Origin: Mycolicibacterium rhodesiae NBB3
Lineage (GTDB): Bacteria > Actinomycetota > Actinomycetes > Mycobacteriales > Mycobacteriaceae
Reading direction: 5' to 3'
Length of the DNA stretch: 64,000 nt
Assembly (NCBI RefSeq): GCF_000230895.2
Contig: NC_016604.1
Span: 4,960,001 to 5,024,000 of the forward strand
Shown here: positions 48,091 through 56,823 of the stretch, piece after piece
Numbering within the stretch: position 1 is the first letter of the stretch
Layout of the letters: each line of letters starts with the position of its first letter
Translations under genes and position numbers: made by a program
The notes under the pieces: model-generated
The model's input: only the letters and a program-made list of their open reading frames with translations
Databases searched by the model: none
What the model was told of the DNA's origin: nothing

Positions 48091-50340
48091 TTCGATTCTG
48101 GCGGGAACGTGCTTGTGCCATGGCGTGCCTGCATACGGATCGCGCCAGTCCGATGACGTCAACGCGTTCGGCGCCACCCCGGGAACGTGTGCTCGGCCGT
48201 CGCTGTCGACGAAATCGAGGCCGAATCCGTTGGGCAGCGAGGCGTGTCCGGGAAGCATCGCCTCGCTGATCTCGACACTGGCTTCCGCGCTGCCCGCCGC
48301 AGTGGTGATGCGGGCCCGTCCGCCGTGCACGAGACCGAGTTTCTCGGCGTCTTCGAGGCTCACCCGAAGCGCGCCGTCGGCGTCGCGTTTACGCCAGGTC
48401 GGGTCGCGGAAGATGTCGTTGGCGGTGTAGGCGCGGCGTTCGCCCGCAGACAGCACGATCGGGAAATCGGGCGTCGTGAAGTGCGTTTGTGCGTCGGACA
48501 GTGCGCGAATCTCGGCCAGCATCTCGGGCATGTCCAGTGCGATCTTGCGGTCAGCGTGGGTGATCAGCGCGAAGTCGTCCTCGTATTCGTGGACGGTGAA
48601 GGTGATTCCCGAAGGGCTGGACACGATCGCGTCGAACAACGCATTGCCGTCGGCGTGACCGGCGCGGCGCACCGCCTCGGGGTAGGTCATCGCCGCCTTC
48701 TGGGCCAGCCCCCACAATGCGGCGGCGCCGGAAAGGCCTTCGGGCAGAGTCGGTCCCAGTGTCTCGTAGAGCACGTAGGGGAGTACCTTACCCAGCATCG
48801 GGCTGCTGCTGACCGCTTGCAGGAAGGCCGCAGTGAACGCCTCACGGCTTTCGGCCGCGGCGCGCCGCAGCGGCTCGAGCTCGGCGTCGTCGACCACGCC
48901 CAGCGCCCGCACCAACCGTGCCCAGATCTCGGGCTCGGGAAGCGTGCCCTCGAGCGGCTCCATCAGCCGATGCCGCAAATGGAAGGTGTTGTGCGGAAAT
49001 TCGAGGTTGAAGAAGGTCGACTCCGCCTTCTCGTACTGCGATGCGGCGGGCAACACGTAATGCGCCAGGCGCGCGGTTTCCGTCATGGCGACGTCGATCA
49101 CCACCATGAGCTCCAGCGAGCTGAACGCGTCTCGGCAGGCATTGGAGTCCGCAAGTGAGTGGGCGGGATTGCTGCTCTCGACGATCATCGCGCGGAACCG
49201 GTCCGGGTGATCGCCGATCATCTCCTGGGGCACCACATTGCTCGGAATCAGACCGCCGACGATGGGGGCGCCGGTAACCGGTGTCCGGCCCACGTCGAGT
49301 GTGTGACGGAACAGCGGTCCGAACGACGAATGCAGATGTTGCGCACCGCGTTTGGCGAAGTTGCCGGTCAACACCCAGAGCAGTTTATTGAGATATGAGC
49401 ACAGGGTGCTGTTGGGTGCCTGCTGAATGCCAAGGTCCTCGAACACCGACACGCTTTCCGCGGCGCCGATGCGGCGCGCCGCTGCGCGGATCAACTCCTC
49501 GTCGACGCCGCATCGCAGCGCGTAGTCGCCGACATCGACGGTGCGCAGGACGTCGAGAACGTTCTCGGCGCCCGTGACATGGTTGGCGAGAAACGCGTCG
49601 TCGCAGAGGTTCTCCTGCGCCACGACGGCGGCCAGCGCCGCCAGGACCCAGGCGTCGGTTCCCGGACGCACCCGAAGATGCATGTCGGCCATCTTGGCGG
49701 TATCGGTGATCACCGGGTCGATGACGATCATCGAGCGTTTGGGGTCTTTGGCGATATCGTTCAGCACCGTGCGCGCCCGCGGAAAGCTCTGCGACATCCA
49801 CGGGTTCTTGCCGATGAACACCGACACTTCGGCGTGTTCGAATTCGCCCCGGGTGTGGCCGCCGTAGAGGTGGGCGTCGACCCAGGCCTCACCGGTCTTC
49901 TCCTGTGCGAGCGCATTCGAGCGGTAGTGCGAGCCAAGTGCCTTGAGGAAAGCTCCGCTGTACGCGCCGCCGAGATGGTTGCCCTGTCCGCCGCCGCCGT
50001 AATAGAAGATCTTGTCACCGCCGTAGGCCTGTGCGATGTGCTTGAAGCCCGAGGCGATCTCGGCAATGGCTGTGTCCCAGTCGATTTCCTCGTAGCTGCC
50101 GTCGGGACGACGGCGCATCGGAGAGGTCAGGCGACTGCGGTTGTTCTGGTAGTGGTCCAGTCGGAGGGCCTTGTTGCAGGTGTACCCCTGCGATGCCGGA
50201 TGCTCCTTGTCGCCGCGGATCTTCGCGAGTTTCCGCCCATCGAGTTGCACGACGATGCCGCAATTGCACTCGCACAGAATGCACGCGGTCGGCTGCCAAT
50301 CTTCTGGAGCCGCTGCGGCGGCGACGTCCTCGTTAGTCAT
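48064..50340 (-). CDS. molybdopterin-dependent oxidoreductase
   Basis: A 758-residue protein of the DMSO reductase/formate dehydrogenase superfamily. The N-terminal [4Fe-4S] motif is CILCECNC...GYTCNKA with Cys20, 23, 27 and 55, followed by bis-MGD-binding blocks (GGGGQGNHLGG, IVIDPVITDTA, VESSNPAHSLAD) and a C-terminal MGD domain (GDxP-like AMLPGHASLPNG). There is no twin-arginine signal, so it works in the cytoplasm. No electron-transfer subunit or cofactor gene is adjacent. It is 7 nt after a TetR gene and probably co-transcribed with it. ATG 50340 is used. The substrate is unknown. Confidence 0.85.
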   Translation of the reverse strand: MTNEDVAAAAAPEDWQPTACILCECNCGIVVQLDGRKLAKIRGDKEHPASQGYTCNKALRLDHYQNNRSRLTSPMRRRPDGSYEEIDWDTAIAEIASGFKHIAQAYGGDKIFYYGGGGQGNHLGGAYSGAFLKALGSHYRSNALAQEKTGEAWVDAHLYGGHTRGEFEHAEVSVFIGKNPWMSQSFPRARTVLNDIAKDPKRSMIVIDPVITDTAKMADMHLRVRPGTDAWVLAALAAVVAQENLCDDAFLANHVTGAENVLDVLRTVDVGDYALRCGVDEELIRAAARRIGAAESVSVFEDLGIQQAPNSTLCSYLNKLLWVLTGNFAKRGAQHLHSSFGPLFRHTLDVGRTPVTGAPIVGGLIPSNVVPQEMIGDHPDRFRAMIVESSNPAHSLADSNACRDAFSSLELMVVIDVAMTETARLAHYVLPAASQYEKAESTFFNLEFPHNTFHLRHRLMEPLEGTLPEPEIWARLVRALGVVDDAELEPLRRAAAESREAFTAAFLQAVSSSPMLGKVLPYVLYETLGPTLPEGLSGAAALWGLAQKAAMTYPEAVRRAGHADGNALFDAIVSSPSGITFTVHEYEDDFALITHADRKIALDMPEMLAEIRALSDAQTHFTTPDFPIVLSAGERRAYTANDIFRDPTWRKRDADGALRVSLEDAEKLGLVHGGRARITTAAGSAEASVEISEAMLPGHASLPNGFGLDFVDSDGRAHVPGVAPNALTSSDWRDPYAGTPWHKHVPARIEPAPVPVTV

Positions 50341-50347
50341 CACCGGA

Positions 50348-50926
50348 CTACCTTTCCGAGGTCTCGGCCAGCACGAGGGCGCGTAACTGGCCATGGACGA
50401 GATCGAGAGCTTTGAGGTCTCGGGATGCGCGGGCGACGACGATCGCACCTTCGAACGAGGTCGTCGTCAGCATGGCGAGTTCGGCGGCGCGCTTCTTGGA
50501 CGCACCGTCGGCGACCAGATGGTCGGCGATGAGGTCGGTCCACTTCGCAAAGGCCGCAGCGGCGCGTTCGATCACCGGAGCGGCGGCGTCGGCTTTGTCA
50601 GGGTCGCCCGCCTCGACGCTGACGGCGACGACGGGACAGCCGGCTCGGAAGTCGCTTTTCAGCAACTGCTTTCGATAGTCGCCGAAAAGTCCGTCGAGGG
50701 CCTCCACGCTGGATTGTGCGTTCGCGATCTTGGCCGCGACGTACTCGCCGGCGTAGTCGATCGCCTCGCACAACAGCTGTGTGCGGCCGCCGGGGAAGTA
50801 GTGGTACGCCGATCCCCTCGGGGCCCCGCTGTGTTCCAGCACGTCGGCAATGGCGGTCGGATGCGCACCACGCTCGCGGATGAGCAGCGCAGCGGAGATC
50901 ACCATGCGCTCGCGGGGACTTGGCAC
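50348..50926 (-). CDS. TetR-family transcriptional regulator
   Basis: A 192-residue regulator; PTAIADVLEHSGAPRGSAYHYF is the helix-turn-helix of the TetR type with a TetR_C_LmrA-like ligand domain. GTG 50926 is preferred because GGAGG is about 9 nt upstream; GTG 50935 overlaps that site. It shares a promoter with the molybdopterin enzyme gene and probably regulates both. Confidence 0.85.
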   Translation of the reverse strand: MPSPRERMVISAALLIRERGAHPTAIADVLEHSGAPRGSAYHYFPGGRTQLLCEAIDYAGEYVAAKIANAQSSVEALDGLFGDYRKQLLKSDFRAGCPVVAVSVEAGDPDKADAAAPVIERAAAAFAKWTDLIADHLVADGASKKRAAELAMLTTTSFEGAIVVARASRDLKALDLVHGQLRALVLAETSER

Positions 50927-50951
50927 GACTGCCACCCTCCGTCCGGCCGAC

Positions 50952-50971
50952 TATGTATGTCACCTTACATA
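50952..50971. promoter_or_regulatory. TetR operator of the oxidoreductase operon
   Basis: TATGTA (50952-50957) and TACATA (50966-50971) form a 6-bp inverted repeat with an 8-bp spacer, 25 bp upstream of the TetR start. Confidence 0.5.
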
Positions 50972-50989
50972 ATCGCCGGGCCAAAGCAA

Positions 50990-51051
50990 CGCCGAGACTG
51001 CTGTCAGATCGCAAAATTCTGAGAATTGACGATCTGTCAGCAGTCTCGGCG
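50990..51051 (-). terminator. large 22-bp hairpin downstream of the nitronate monooxygenase gene
   Basis: Two 22-bp arms (50990-51011 and 51030-51051) pair with one mismatch around an AT-rich 18-nt loop. The hairpin lies 8 bp beyond the monooxygenase stop and is long for a simple terminator. It also lies upstream of the TetR promoter, so it insulates the two units. Confidence 0.6.
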
Positions 51052-51058
51052 GATCACA

Positions 51059-52192
51059 TCAGACAGAAGCCGCCTCGTTGAGGTCGTTCAGGGTGGCGGT
51101 CGCCTCGAGGTACTCCTGCACCCATCGCTGGATCACCGCCGAGGACTTCTCCACCTTGGTGAACTGGCCGACAACCTGGCCGATCGGGTTGAACGCGACG
51201 TCGACACTCTCGTTGGGATACTTGTGCGTGGCCGCGACCGCCATCCCGGACACCATGTACTGCAACGGCATTCCGAGCGGCTTCGGGTTGTCCGGGTTCT
51301 CCCACGCCTCGGTCCAGTCGTTCTTGAGCATGCGCGCCGGCTTACCGGTGAACGACCGGCTGCGGACGGTGTCGCGGCTTCCGGCCTTGACATACGCGGC
51401 GTGCTGCTGGGGGGTGTGCTCGGACTCCTCGACGACCACCCACTGCGAACCCGTCCACGCGCCCTGCGCGCCGAGCGCCAGCGCCGCCGCGATCTGCTGC
51501 CCGCTGCCGATGCCGCCTGCGGCGAGCACCGGAACGGGGGCGACCTCCTTGACGACCTGCGGCCACAGCACGATCGAGCCGATCTCACCGCAGTGGCCGC
51601 CGGCCTCGCCGCCCTGGGCGATGATGATGTCGACGCCGGCATCGGCGTGCTTGCGCGCCTGCGACGGCGAGCCGCACAGCGCGGCGACCTTGCGGCCCTC
51701 GGCGTGGATGTGCTTGATCATCTCCGCGGGCGGGGTGCCCAGCGCGTTGGCGATGAGCGTGCACTTCGGGTGCTGCAGCGCGACCTCGACCTGCGGTGTG
51801 GCCGTCGCCTCGGTCCATCCGAGCAGCTGTAGCGCGTCGTCGTCGCTGTGCTCGACCGGGACGCCGTGGTCGGAGAGGATCTTCTTGGCGAAGTCGATGT
51901 GCTCCTGCGGAACGAGGTCGTTCAGCGTCTTCTTGAGCACTTCGGGGTCGAGGTCGGTCGAGTCCATGCCCTCGTATTTGTTCGGGATGACGATGTCGAC
52001 GCCGTAGGTGTGATCGCCGATGTTCTCGTCGATCCACTTGAGTTCGATCTCGAGCTGTTCGGGGCTGAAGCCGACTGCGCCGAGCACGCCGAAGCCGCCG
52101 GCCTTGCTGACGGCGACAACCACGTCGCGGCAGTGCGTGAACGCGAAGATCGGGTACTCGATGTTGAGGTCGTTGCAGATGGGGGTGCGCAT
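51059..52192 (-). CDS. nitronate monooxygenase/2-nitropropane dioxygenase-like flavoprotein
   Basis: A 377-residue FMN TIM-barrel protein. RTPICNDLNIEYPIFAF begins the barrel; GGFGVLGAVGFSPEQL, AQGGEAGGHCGEIG and VLAAGGIGSGQQIAAALALGA (FMN phosphate loop) are typical NMO blocks. The size and sequence recall the M. tuberculosis Rv1894c group. A perfect KstR-like palindrome lies 30 bp upstream of the start, so sterol-linked induction is expected. Many members act on acyl-CoA or unknown substrates rather than nitronates. Confidence 0.83.
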   Translation of the reverse strand: MRTPICNDLNIEYPIFAFTHCRDVVVAVSKAGGFGVLGAVGFSPEQLEIELKWIDENIGDHTYGVDIVIPNKYEGMDSTDLDPEVLKKTLNDLVPQEHIDFAKKILSDHGVPVEHSDDDALQLLGWTEATATPQVEVALQHPKCTLIANALGTPPAEMIKHIHAEGRKVAALCGSPSQARKHADAGVDIIIAQGGEAGGHCGEIGSIVLWPQVVKEVAPVPVLAAGGIGSGQQIAAALALGAQGAWTGSQWVVVEESEHTPQQHAAYVKAGSRDTVRSRSFTGKPARMLKNDWTEAWENPDNPKPLGMPLQYMVSGMAVAATHKYPNESVDVAFNPIGQVVGQFTKVEKSSAVIQRWVQEYLEATATLNDLNEAASV

Positions 52193-52221
52193 GCCTGCTC
52201 CTTGGTGGGCCGCTCACGAAT

Positions 52222-52235
52222 TAGAACGTGTTCTA
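52222..52235. promoter_or_regulatory. KstR-like operator of the nitronate monooxygenase gene
   Basis: TAGAACGTGTTCTA is a TnnAACnnGTTnnA match with perfect 6-bp arms, 30 bp from the start codon. It is the best-formed of the five sites with the one at 23199. Confidence 0.7.
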
Positions 52236-52270
52236 GTTTAGCCCATCGGTCGGGTCGCCGACCACAGCCC

Positions 52271-53038
52271 TCAGTCGTAGCCGACGAATCTCTTCAACGA
52301 CGGTCGCCGCCGCCCGCGCGATCCGACGACCCGAATCACCGGCCAGCTGTGTTCGGCGGCCAGCGCGGCCAGTTTCGGGCGCGGATTCACCGGCCGCGGA
52401 TTGCCGACCTTGACCATCAACGCTGCGTCCTCGTCGCCGTCGGCGTAGAAGTAACTGCGTTGTAGGTCAACCTGATTGCGCTCGCAGAAGTTCACGACGG
52501 CGGTCGCCTTGTTTCGTCCCCAGACAACGGGCTTCGCGATCTGACCGGTCAGGCGGCCGGCGCTGTCGACCGTGAAGTGGTTGCACAGCACGTGGTCGAT
52601 CTCGAGGAATCGGGCCACCGGGTTGGCATGGATGGTCACCGCTGAGGTGCTGAGCACCACCGTATGACCCCGTTCCTGATGAGCGGCGACGATCTCGCGC
52701 ATGGCCGGGAAGACGCGGGTCGACACGCTGTCGACGAAGATCCGTTCGCAGACGTCGTCGAGGTCGGTGAGCGCTTCGCCCTGCAGATAGCCGGCCGCTC
52801 GAGTCAGCAGATGTTCGAACCGCATCCGGCGCAGCTTGTAACGCATCGACGCTTCGACAACCCCGAGTACCTCGCCGATACCCGCTTGCCTGCGGCGGAT
52901 ACGGTCGCTGGCATGGGCTGCGGCGGTGAAGCCGTCGACCAGGGTGCCGTCGAGATCGAAAAAGGCGCCGATGCTGGACCCGGGTGTACTTGCGGCGATC
53001 TCGGCCGTCGGGTCCTCGGCCACGGGCTGCGCGGTCAT
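52271..53038 (-). CDS. HAD-IB family phosphatase
   Basis: A 255-residue HAD hydrolase of subfamily IB: AFFDLDGTLVDG (nucleophile Asp pair), VVLSTSAVTIHANPVA (motif II) and YADGDEDAALM with the acid pair. It resembles SerB-like/HAD-IB proteins common in actinobacteria; the substrate is not known. The first ATG after the preceding gene (53038) gives the natural N-terminus. It is 11 nt downstream of the DapB-like gene, so the two are one transcript. Confidence 0.8.
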   Translation of the reverse strand: MTAQPVAEDPTAEIAASTPGSSIGAFFDLDGTLVDGFTAAAHASDRIRRRQAGIGEVLGVVEASMRYKLRRMRFEHLLTRAAGYLQGEALTDLDDVCERIFVDSVSTRVFPAMREIVAAHQERGHTVVLSTSAVTIHANPVARFLEIDHVLCNHFTVDSAGRLTGQIAKPVVWGRNKATAVVNFCERNQVDLQRSYFYADGDEDAALMVKVGNPRPVNPRPKLAALAAEHSWPVIRVVGSRGRRRPSLKRFVGYD

Positions 53039-53049
53039 CGCGCTCCAGC

Positions 53050-54138
53050 CTACGTCGCTGCGACGACACCCTTCCCGGTCACGAGCGGCATATCCAACGT
53101 GGTCCGGATGCCCGGCGGTGCGGCGACGACATCGGGGATCGCGTTGACGATGCGGCCTGCGGCAGCGAGGATCGCCGCGTACGGCGCCCCGCCGTTGCGA
53201 CTCATCGGAACGATGTCGCAGAAATACGACGGTTCGCCGGTGATCTCGACGCGATACGAGCCGCCCGGATGCGCGGGCTGCGCCCAATCGGGGCGTAGAT
53301 CAGGATGCAGTCGAGTCACGTGCTCGACGACGATCACCGGCTTGCCGCCCACCATGCCCTCGATGAGGAAGCGAACTGCGGCGACCGTGCCCTTCTTGAT
53401 GGTGCCCACCGCGACGTTCAGATCCTCGGGTGCGGGCTCCTGCTCGACGGAGTCGCGGATCTCGTCGACCTCGATGCCCAGGCCTGCGGCGAGCTGCCGG
53501 ATGGCGGTGCCCCAGGCGATGGACAGCACGCCCGGTTGATACAGGATGGGCAGGTCGCCGATCGCAGTCGAAATAGGCCTGCCGAAGCCCATCACGTCGA
53601 ACATCACCGTTGCACCGTCGTAGGTGGCGTAGTCGGCGATCTCCATGGTGCGGATCTGCTCGATGCTCTGGCAGGTTCCGGCCAACGCGAAGGGCAGCAG
53701 GTCAGTGCAGAATCCCGGGTCGACTCCGGTGAAGAACACGGTCGAATTGCCCTCACGCGCGGCATCTTCGACCTTCTGGATCGCCTTGTCGGGAAGCAGC
53801 CCCCACGGGTACTGGAGCGCGCCGACGCTCGAACCGACGACGTTGATTCCCGCCGACAGGAACGTGCGCACGTCGGCCAATGCCTCGCGTGGACGTGTGT
53901 CGCCCATCGCGGTGTAGACGACGCAGTCGGGCTTGGTCGCGATGATCGCGTCGAGATCGTTGGTGGCGGTGACCCCCGTGGTGACGTCCAGACCGGCCAG
54001 CTCGCCGGCGTCCTTGCCCACCTTGGCGTCCGTCGACACCCACACGCCGGTGAGGTCGAAGCGCGCGTCGGTGATCAGTTGTCTGAGCGCCAGGCTGCCG
54101 CAGTTGCCGGTTCCGAGGAGTGCGACCCGAATTGCCAT
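53050..54138 (-). CDS. DapB-like NAD(P)-binding protein
   Basis: A 362-residue protein with an N-terminal Rossmann fold (IRVALLGTGNCGSLALRQL) and a C-terminal domain like dihydrodipicolinate reductase/homoserine dehydrogenase-type proteins (GVDPGFCTDLLPF). Mycobacteria have several such proteins near steroid genes, e.g. Rv0926c in my recollection. ATG 54138 is 32 bp from a KstR-like site and no Shine-Dalgarno is seen, so the mRNA may be leaderless. Substrate unknown; an enzyme acting on a steroid or branched lipid is a guess. Confidence 0.75.
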   Translation of the reverse strand: MAIRVALLGTGNCGSLALRQLITDARFDLTGVWVSTDAKVGKDAGELAGLDVTTGVTATNDLDAIIATKPDCVVYTAMGDTRPREALADVRTFLSAGINVVGSSVGALQYPWGLLPDKAIQKVEDAAREGNSTVFFTGVDPGFCTDLLPFALAGTCQSIEQIRTMEIADYATYDGATVMFDVMGFGRPISTAIGDLPILYQPGVLSIAWGTAIRQLAAGLGIEVDEIRDSVEQEPAPEDLNVAVGTIKKGTVAAVRFLIEGMVGGKPVIVVEHVTRLHPDLRPDWAQPAHPGGSYRVEITGEPSYFCDIVPMSRNGGAPYAAILAAAGRIVNAIPDVVAAPPGIRTTLDMPLVTGKGVVAAT

Positions 54139-54169
54139 GGCCAGCAGTATGCGTGAGGCCAATCCAAAT

Positions 54170-54183
54170 TGGAACAGGTTCTA
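54170..54183. promoter_or_regulatory. KstR-like operator in the DapB-like/SDR divergent promoter
   Basis: TGGAACAGGTTCTA fits TnnAACnnGTTnnA. It is almost central, 32 bp and 34 bp from the two divergent start codons. Confidence 0.65.
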
Positions 54184-54216
54184 GTTCGCGCTGGTCGTGC
54201 GGTAACCTGTCGCCCC

Positions 54217-54966
54217 ATGGGACGCGTGGACGGAAAAGTCGCACTGATCAGTGGCGGAGCTCGTGGAATGGGGGCCGCTCACGCCAGGGCGCTCGTCGCC
54301 GAGGGCGGCAAAGTGGTCATCGGGGACATCCTCGACGACGAGGGCAAGGCGCTGGCCGACGAGCTCGGAGAGTCTGCGCGCTACGTTCACCTCGACGTCA
54401 CCGACGCTGAGCAGTGGGATGCCGCGGTCAAGGTCGCCGTGGACGCGTTCGGCAAGCTGACGGCGCTCGTCAACAACGCGGCGATCGTCGCGCTGGGCCA
54501 GATCGGCAAGTTCGACATGGCCAAGTGGCAGAAGGTCATCGACGTCAATCTGACCGGAACGTTCCTCGGCATGCAGGCCGTCGTCGAGCAGATGAAGGAA
54601 GCGGGCGGCGGCTCGATCATCAACGTGTCGTCCATCGAGGGACTGCGCGGCGCGCCGATGGTGCACCCGTACGTCGCGTCGAAGTGGGCGGTTCGGGGAC
54701 TGGCCAAGTCGGCGGCGATCGAGTTGGGGCCCAAGAACATCCGGGTCAACTCGATTCACCCGGGATTCATCCGGACCCCGATGACCAAGCATTTCCCCGA
54801 CGACATGGTCACTGCGCCGCTGCGCCGTCCCGGCCAGTCCGAGGAGGTGGCACCGTTCGTCGTGTTCCTGGTCAGCGACGAGTCATCGTTCGCGACGGGC
54901 GCGGAGTTCATCATGGACGGCGGCCTGGTGACCGACGTTCCGCACAAGGCCTTGCCGCTGGGTTGA
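54217..54966 (+). CDS. SDR of the FabG3/20-beta-hydroxysteroid dehydrogenase type
   Basis: A 249-residue classical SDR. The cofactor loop GGARGMGAAHA, the NNAA block, Ser139 in NVSSIEG and Tyr152/Lys156 in YVASK form the active site. The sequence closely recalls M. tuberculosis FabG3 (Rv2002), an NADH-dependent 3-alpha,20-beta-hydroxysteroid dehydrogenase (e.g. KVALISGGARGMGAAHARAL, HLDVT, GFIRTPMTKHF). ATG 54217 is the start. It is divergent from the DapB-like gene over a KstR-like operator, which agrees with a steroid role. Confidence 0.87.
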   Translation: MGRVDGKVALISGGARGMGAAHARALVAEGGKVVIGDILDDEGKALADELGESARYVHLDVTDAEQWDAAVKVAVDAFGKLTALVNNAAIVALGQIGKFDMAKWQKVIDVNLTGTFLGMQAVVEQMKEAGGGSIINVSSIEGLRGAPMVHPYVASKWAVRGLAKSAAIELGPKNIRVNSIHPGFIRTPMTKHFPDDMVTAPLRRPGQSEEVAPFVVFLVSDESSFATGAEFIMDGGLVTDVPHKALPLG

Positions 54967-54968
54967 TC

Positions 54969-54984
54969 CCGCCCGGCCGGGCAG
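54969..54984. terminator. short GC palindrome between convergent genes
   Basis: GCCCGGCCGGGC (54971-54982), extended by partial pairing, lies just after the SDR stop and before the end of the convergent thioesterase. A weak terminator at best. Confidence 0.3.
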
Positions 54985-55068
54985 GGTGGCCTCACCGCCG
55001 GACGTGGGTTACCCGCACACGTTGTGGCCGAAATCTGTGCTTCGAGTCCACACTCGCGAAACAAAGAT

Positions 55069-55467
55069 TCAGTCGACGGCGGCGAAGTTGACCGTGGCCG
55101 TCGCACCGATCTGGTCGTCGTTGCCTCGGTAGATGTCCACCTGGATGACGACCGACCGCTTTCCGGTACGCAGGATTCGCGCGACGGCGCGGGCGGGCCC
55201 TACCTTGATCGGCCGCAGATACCGGATGAACAGATCCGTCGTGGCGATGGCGTGCCCGAACGGAGTGGCGCGGGCCGCGAGCTGACCGGCCGTCACGTCG
55301 GCCATCGTCGCGATCAGCCCGCCCTGCAGGCCGCCGGCGGTGTTGACGGTCCGCTCGTCGACGGCCATCTCCATGATCACGCTGTCATCCGACGACGGGA
55401 CTTCGGCAAGGCCGAGCTGATCGAAGAGCTCCCGTAGCGACTTCGGCGCGGTCATGGAGAACGACAT
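55069..55467 (-). CDS. PaaI-type hotdog thioesterase
   Basis: A 132-residue hotdog protein; NTAGGLQGGLIATMADV is the PaaI-family helix with the catalytic Asp, and TTDLFIRYLRP the strand that follows. It should hydrolyse acyl-CoA. ATG 55467 has GGAGG at about 6 nt. It is divergent from cinA with only 34 bp between starts, and its ribosome site lies opposite that of cinA. Confidence 0.82.
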   Translation of the reverse strand: MSFSMTAPKSLRELFDQLGLAEVPSSDDSVIMEMAVDERTVNTAGGLQGGLIATMADVTAGQLAARATPFGHAIATTDLFIRYLRPIKVGPARAVARILRTGKRSVVIQVDIYRGNDDQIGATATVNFAAVD

Positions 55468-55501
55468 TACCGACCTCCATGTCCCTCATCGGAGGTGCGT
55501 A

Positions 55502-56794
55502 GTGTCGTACGGCGTGAGCGCACGCGCGGGCATTGTGGTGACGGGAACCGAAGTTCTCACCGGCCGAGTAACCGACCTCAACGGTCCGTGGCTCGCCGAC
55601 CGCCTCCTGGAGTTGGGTGTCGAACTGGCGCACATCACCATCTGCGGGGACCGGCCCGACGACATCGAGGCGCAGCTGAGGTTCCTCGCCGCCGAGGGTG
55701 TGGATCTCATCGTGACCAGCGGGGGTCTCGGACCGACGGCGGACGACATGACGGTGGCGACGGTCGCCCGGTTCTGCGGCCGAGAGTTGTTGTTGGACAA
55801 CGACCTTGAAGTCAAGATCGCCGATATCGTGCAGCGCTTGATGGCGCGCTTTCCCAATGTCGATCTCGAGGCGGTGCGTGCCGCGAACCGCAAGCAGGCG
55901 CTGATACCGGCCGGTGCGCACGTCATCGACCCGGTCGGTACGGCGCCCGGAGTCGTCGTCCCGGGAAAGCCGACGGTCGTCGTGCTGCCCGGTCCGCCGC
56001 GTGAACTCCAACCCATGTGGCCGACTGCACTCCAGACTCCCGCGGTGCAGGAGGCGACGGCGGGCCGCACGACCTACCGCCAGGAGATGGTGCGGATGTT
56101 CGGGCTGCCCGAGTCGGGTCTGGCGGACACGCTGCGCGATGCCGAAGCGAGCGTTGACGGCTTCGAACGGCTCGAGATCACCACCTGCCTGCGGCGCGGC
56201 GAGATCGAGATGGTCACCCGCTACGAACCCGATGCCGCGGCGGTCTACGCCGATCTGATGACGCTGCTGCGCGAGCGCCACGGCGGCGAGATCTTCTCCG
56301 AAGACGGTTCCACCGTCGACGATCAGGTCGCGGCGCTGATGGCGGGGCGGTGGATAGCGACCGCGGAGTCCTGCACCGCGGGACTGGTGGCGGCCCGGCT
56401 GACCGACCTTCCCGGCTCGTCGGCGTACGTGGCGGGCGGCGTGGTGTCATATTCGAACGAGGCCAAATCCGAACTTCTCGGCGTCGACCCTGCGCTCATC
56501 GAGACGCACGGCGCGGTGTCCGAACCCGTCGCCGACGCGATGGCGCAGGGCGCGTTGCGCCGGTTCTCCGCCGACACTGCGGTGGCGATCACCGGAATCG
56601 CCGGCCCCGGCGGCGGCACCGACGACAAGCCGGTGGGCACGGTCTGCTTCTGTGTCAAGCTCGCCGACGGGGCCACCGATCTGCGCACCATGCGGCTACC
56701 GGGTAATCGGTCCGACGTCCGGGAGAGGTCGACGGCCGTGGCGATGCACCTCCTGCGCCGTGCCCTGACACAGTCGGCCGCCGCGGTCCGATAG
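55502..56794 (+). CDS. cinA: CinA family nicotinamide-nucleotide amidohydrolase
   Basis: A 430-residue protein. The N-terminal MoCF-like (COG1058) domain has GIVVTGTEVLTGRV and TSGGLGPTADDMTVATV; the C-terminal amidase domain has TAESCTAGLVA, GGVVSYSNEAKSELLGV and ITGIAGPGGGT. The C-terminal domain hydrolyses NMN in NAD recycling. GTG 55502 has GGAGG (55491-55495) at 6 nt and gives 430 residues, the length of M. tuberculosis CinA. Read-through of earlier in-frame codons is unlikely. Confidence 0.93.
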   Translation: MSYGVSARAGIVVTGTEVLTGRVTDLNGPWLADRLLELGVELAHITICGDRPDDIEAQLRFLAAEGVDLIVTSGGLGPTADDMTVATVARFCGRELLLDNDLEVKIADIVQRLMARFPNVDLEAVRAANRKQALIPAGAHVIDPVGTAPGVVVPGKPTVVVLPGPPRELQPMWPTALQTPAVQEATAGRTTYRQEMVRMFGLPESGLADTLRDAEASVDGFERLEITTCLRRGEIEMVTRYEPDAAAVYADLMTLLRERHGGEIFSEDGSTVDDQVAALMAGRWIATAESCTAGLVAARLTDLPGSSAYVAGGVVSYSNEAKSELLGVDPALIETHGAVSEPVADAMAQGALRRFSADTAVAITGIAGPGGGTDDKPVGTVCFCVKLADGATDLRTMRLPGNRSDVRERSTAVAMHLLRRALTQSAAAVR

Positions 56795-56823
56795 CCTGAC
56801 CGGGCGACACAGGAGGACCACCA

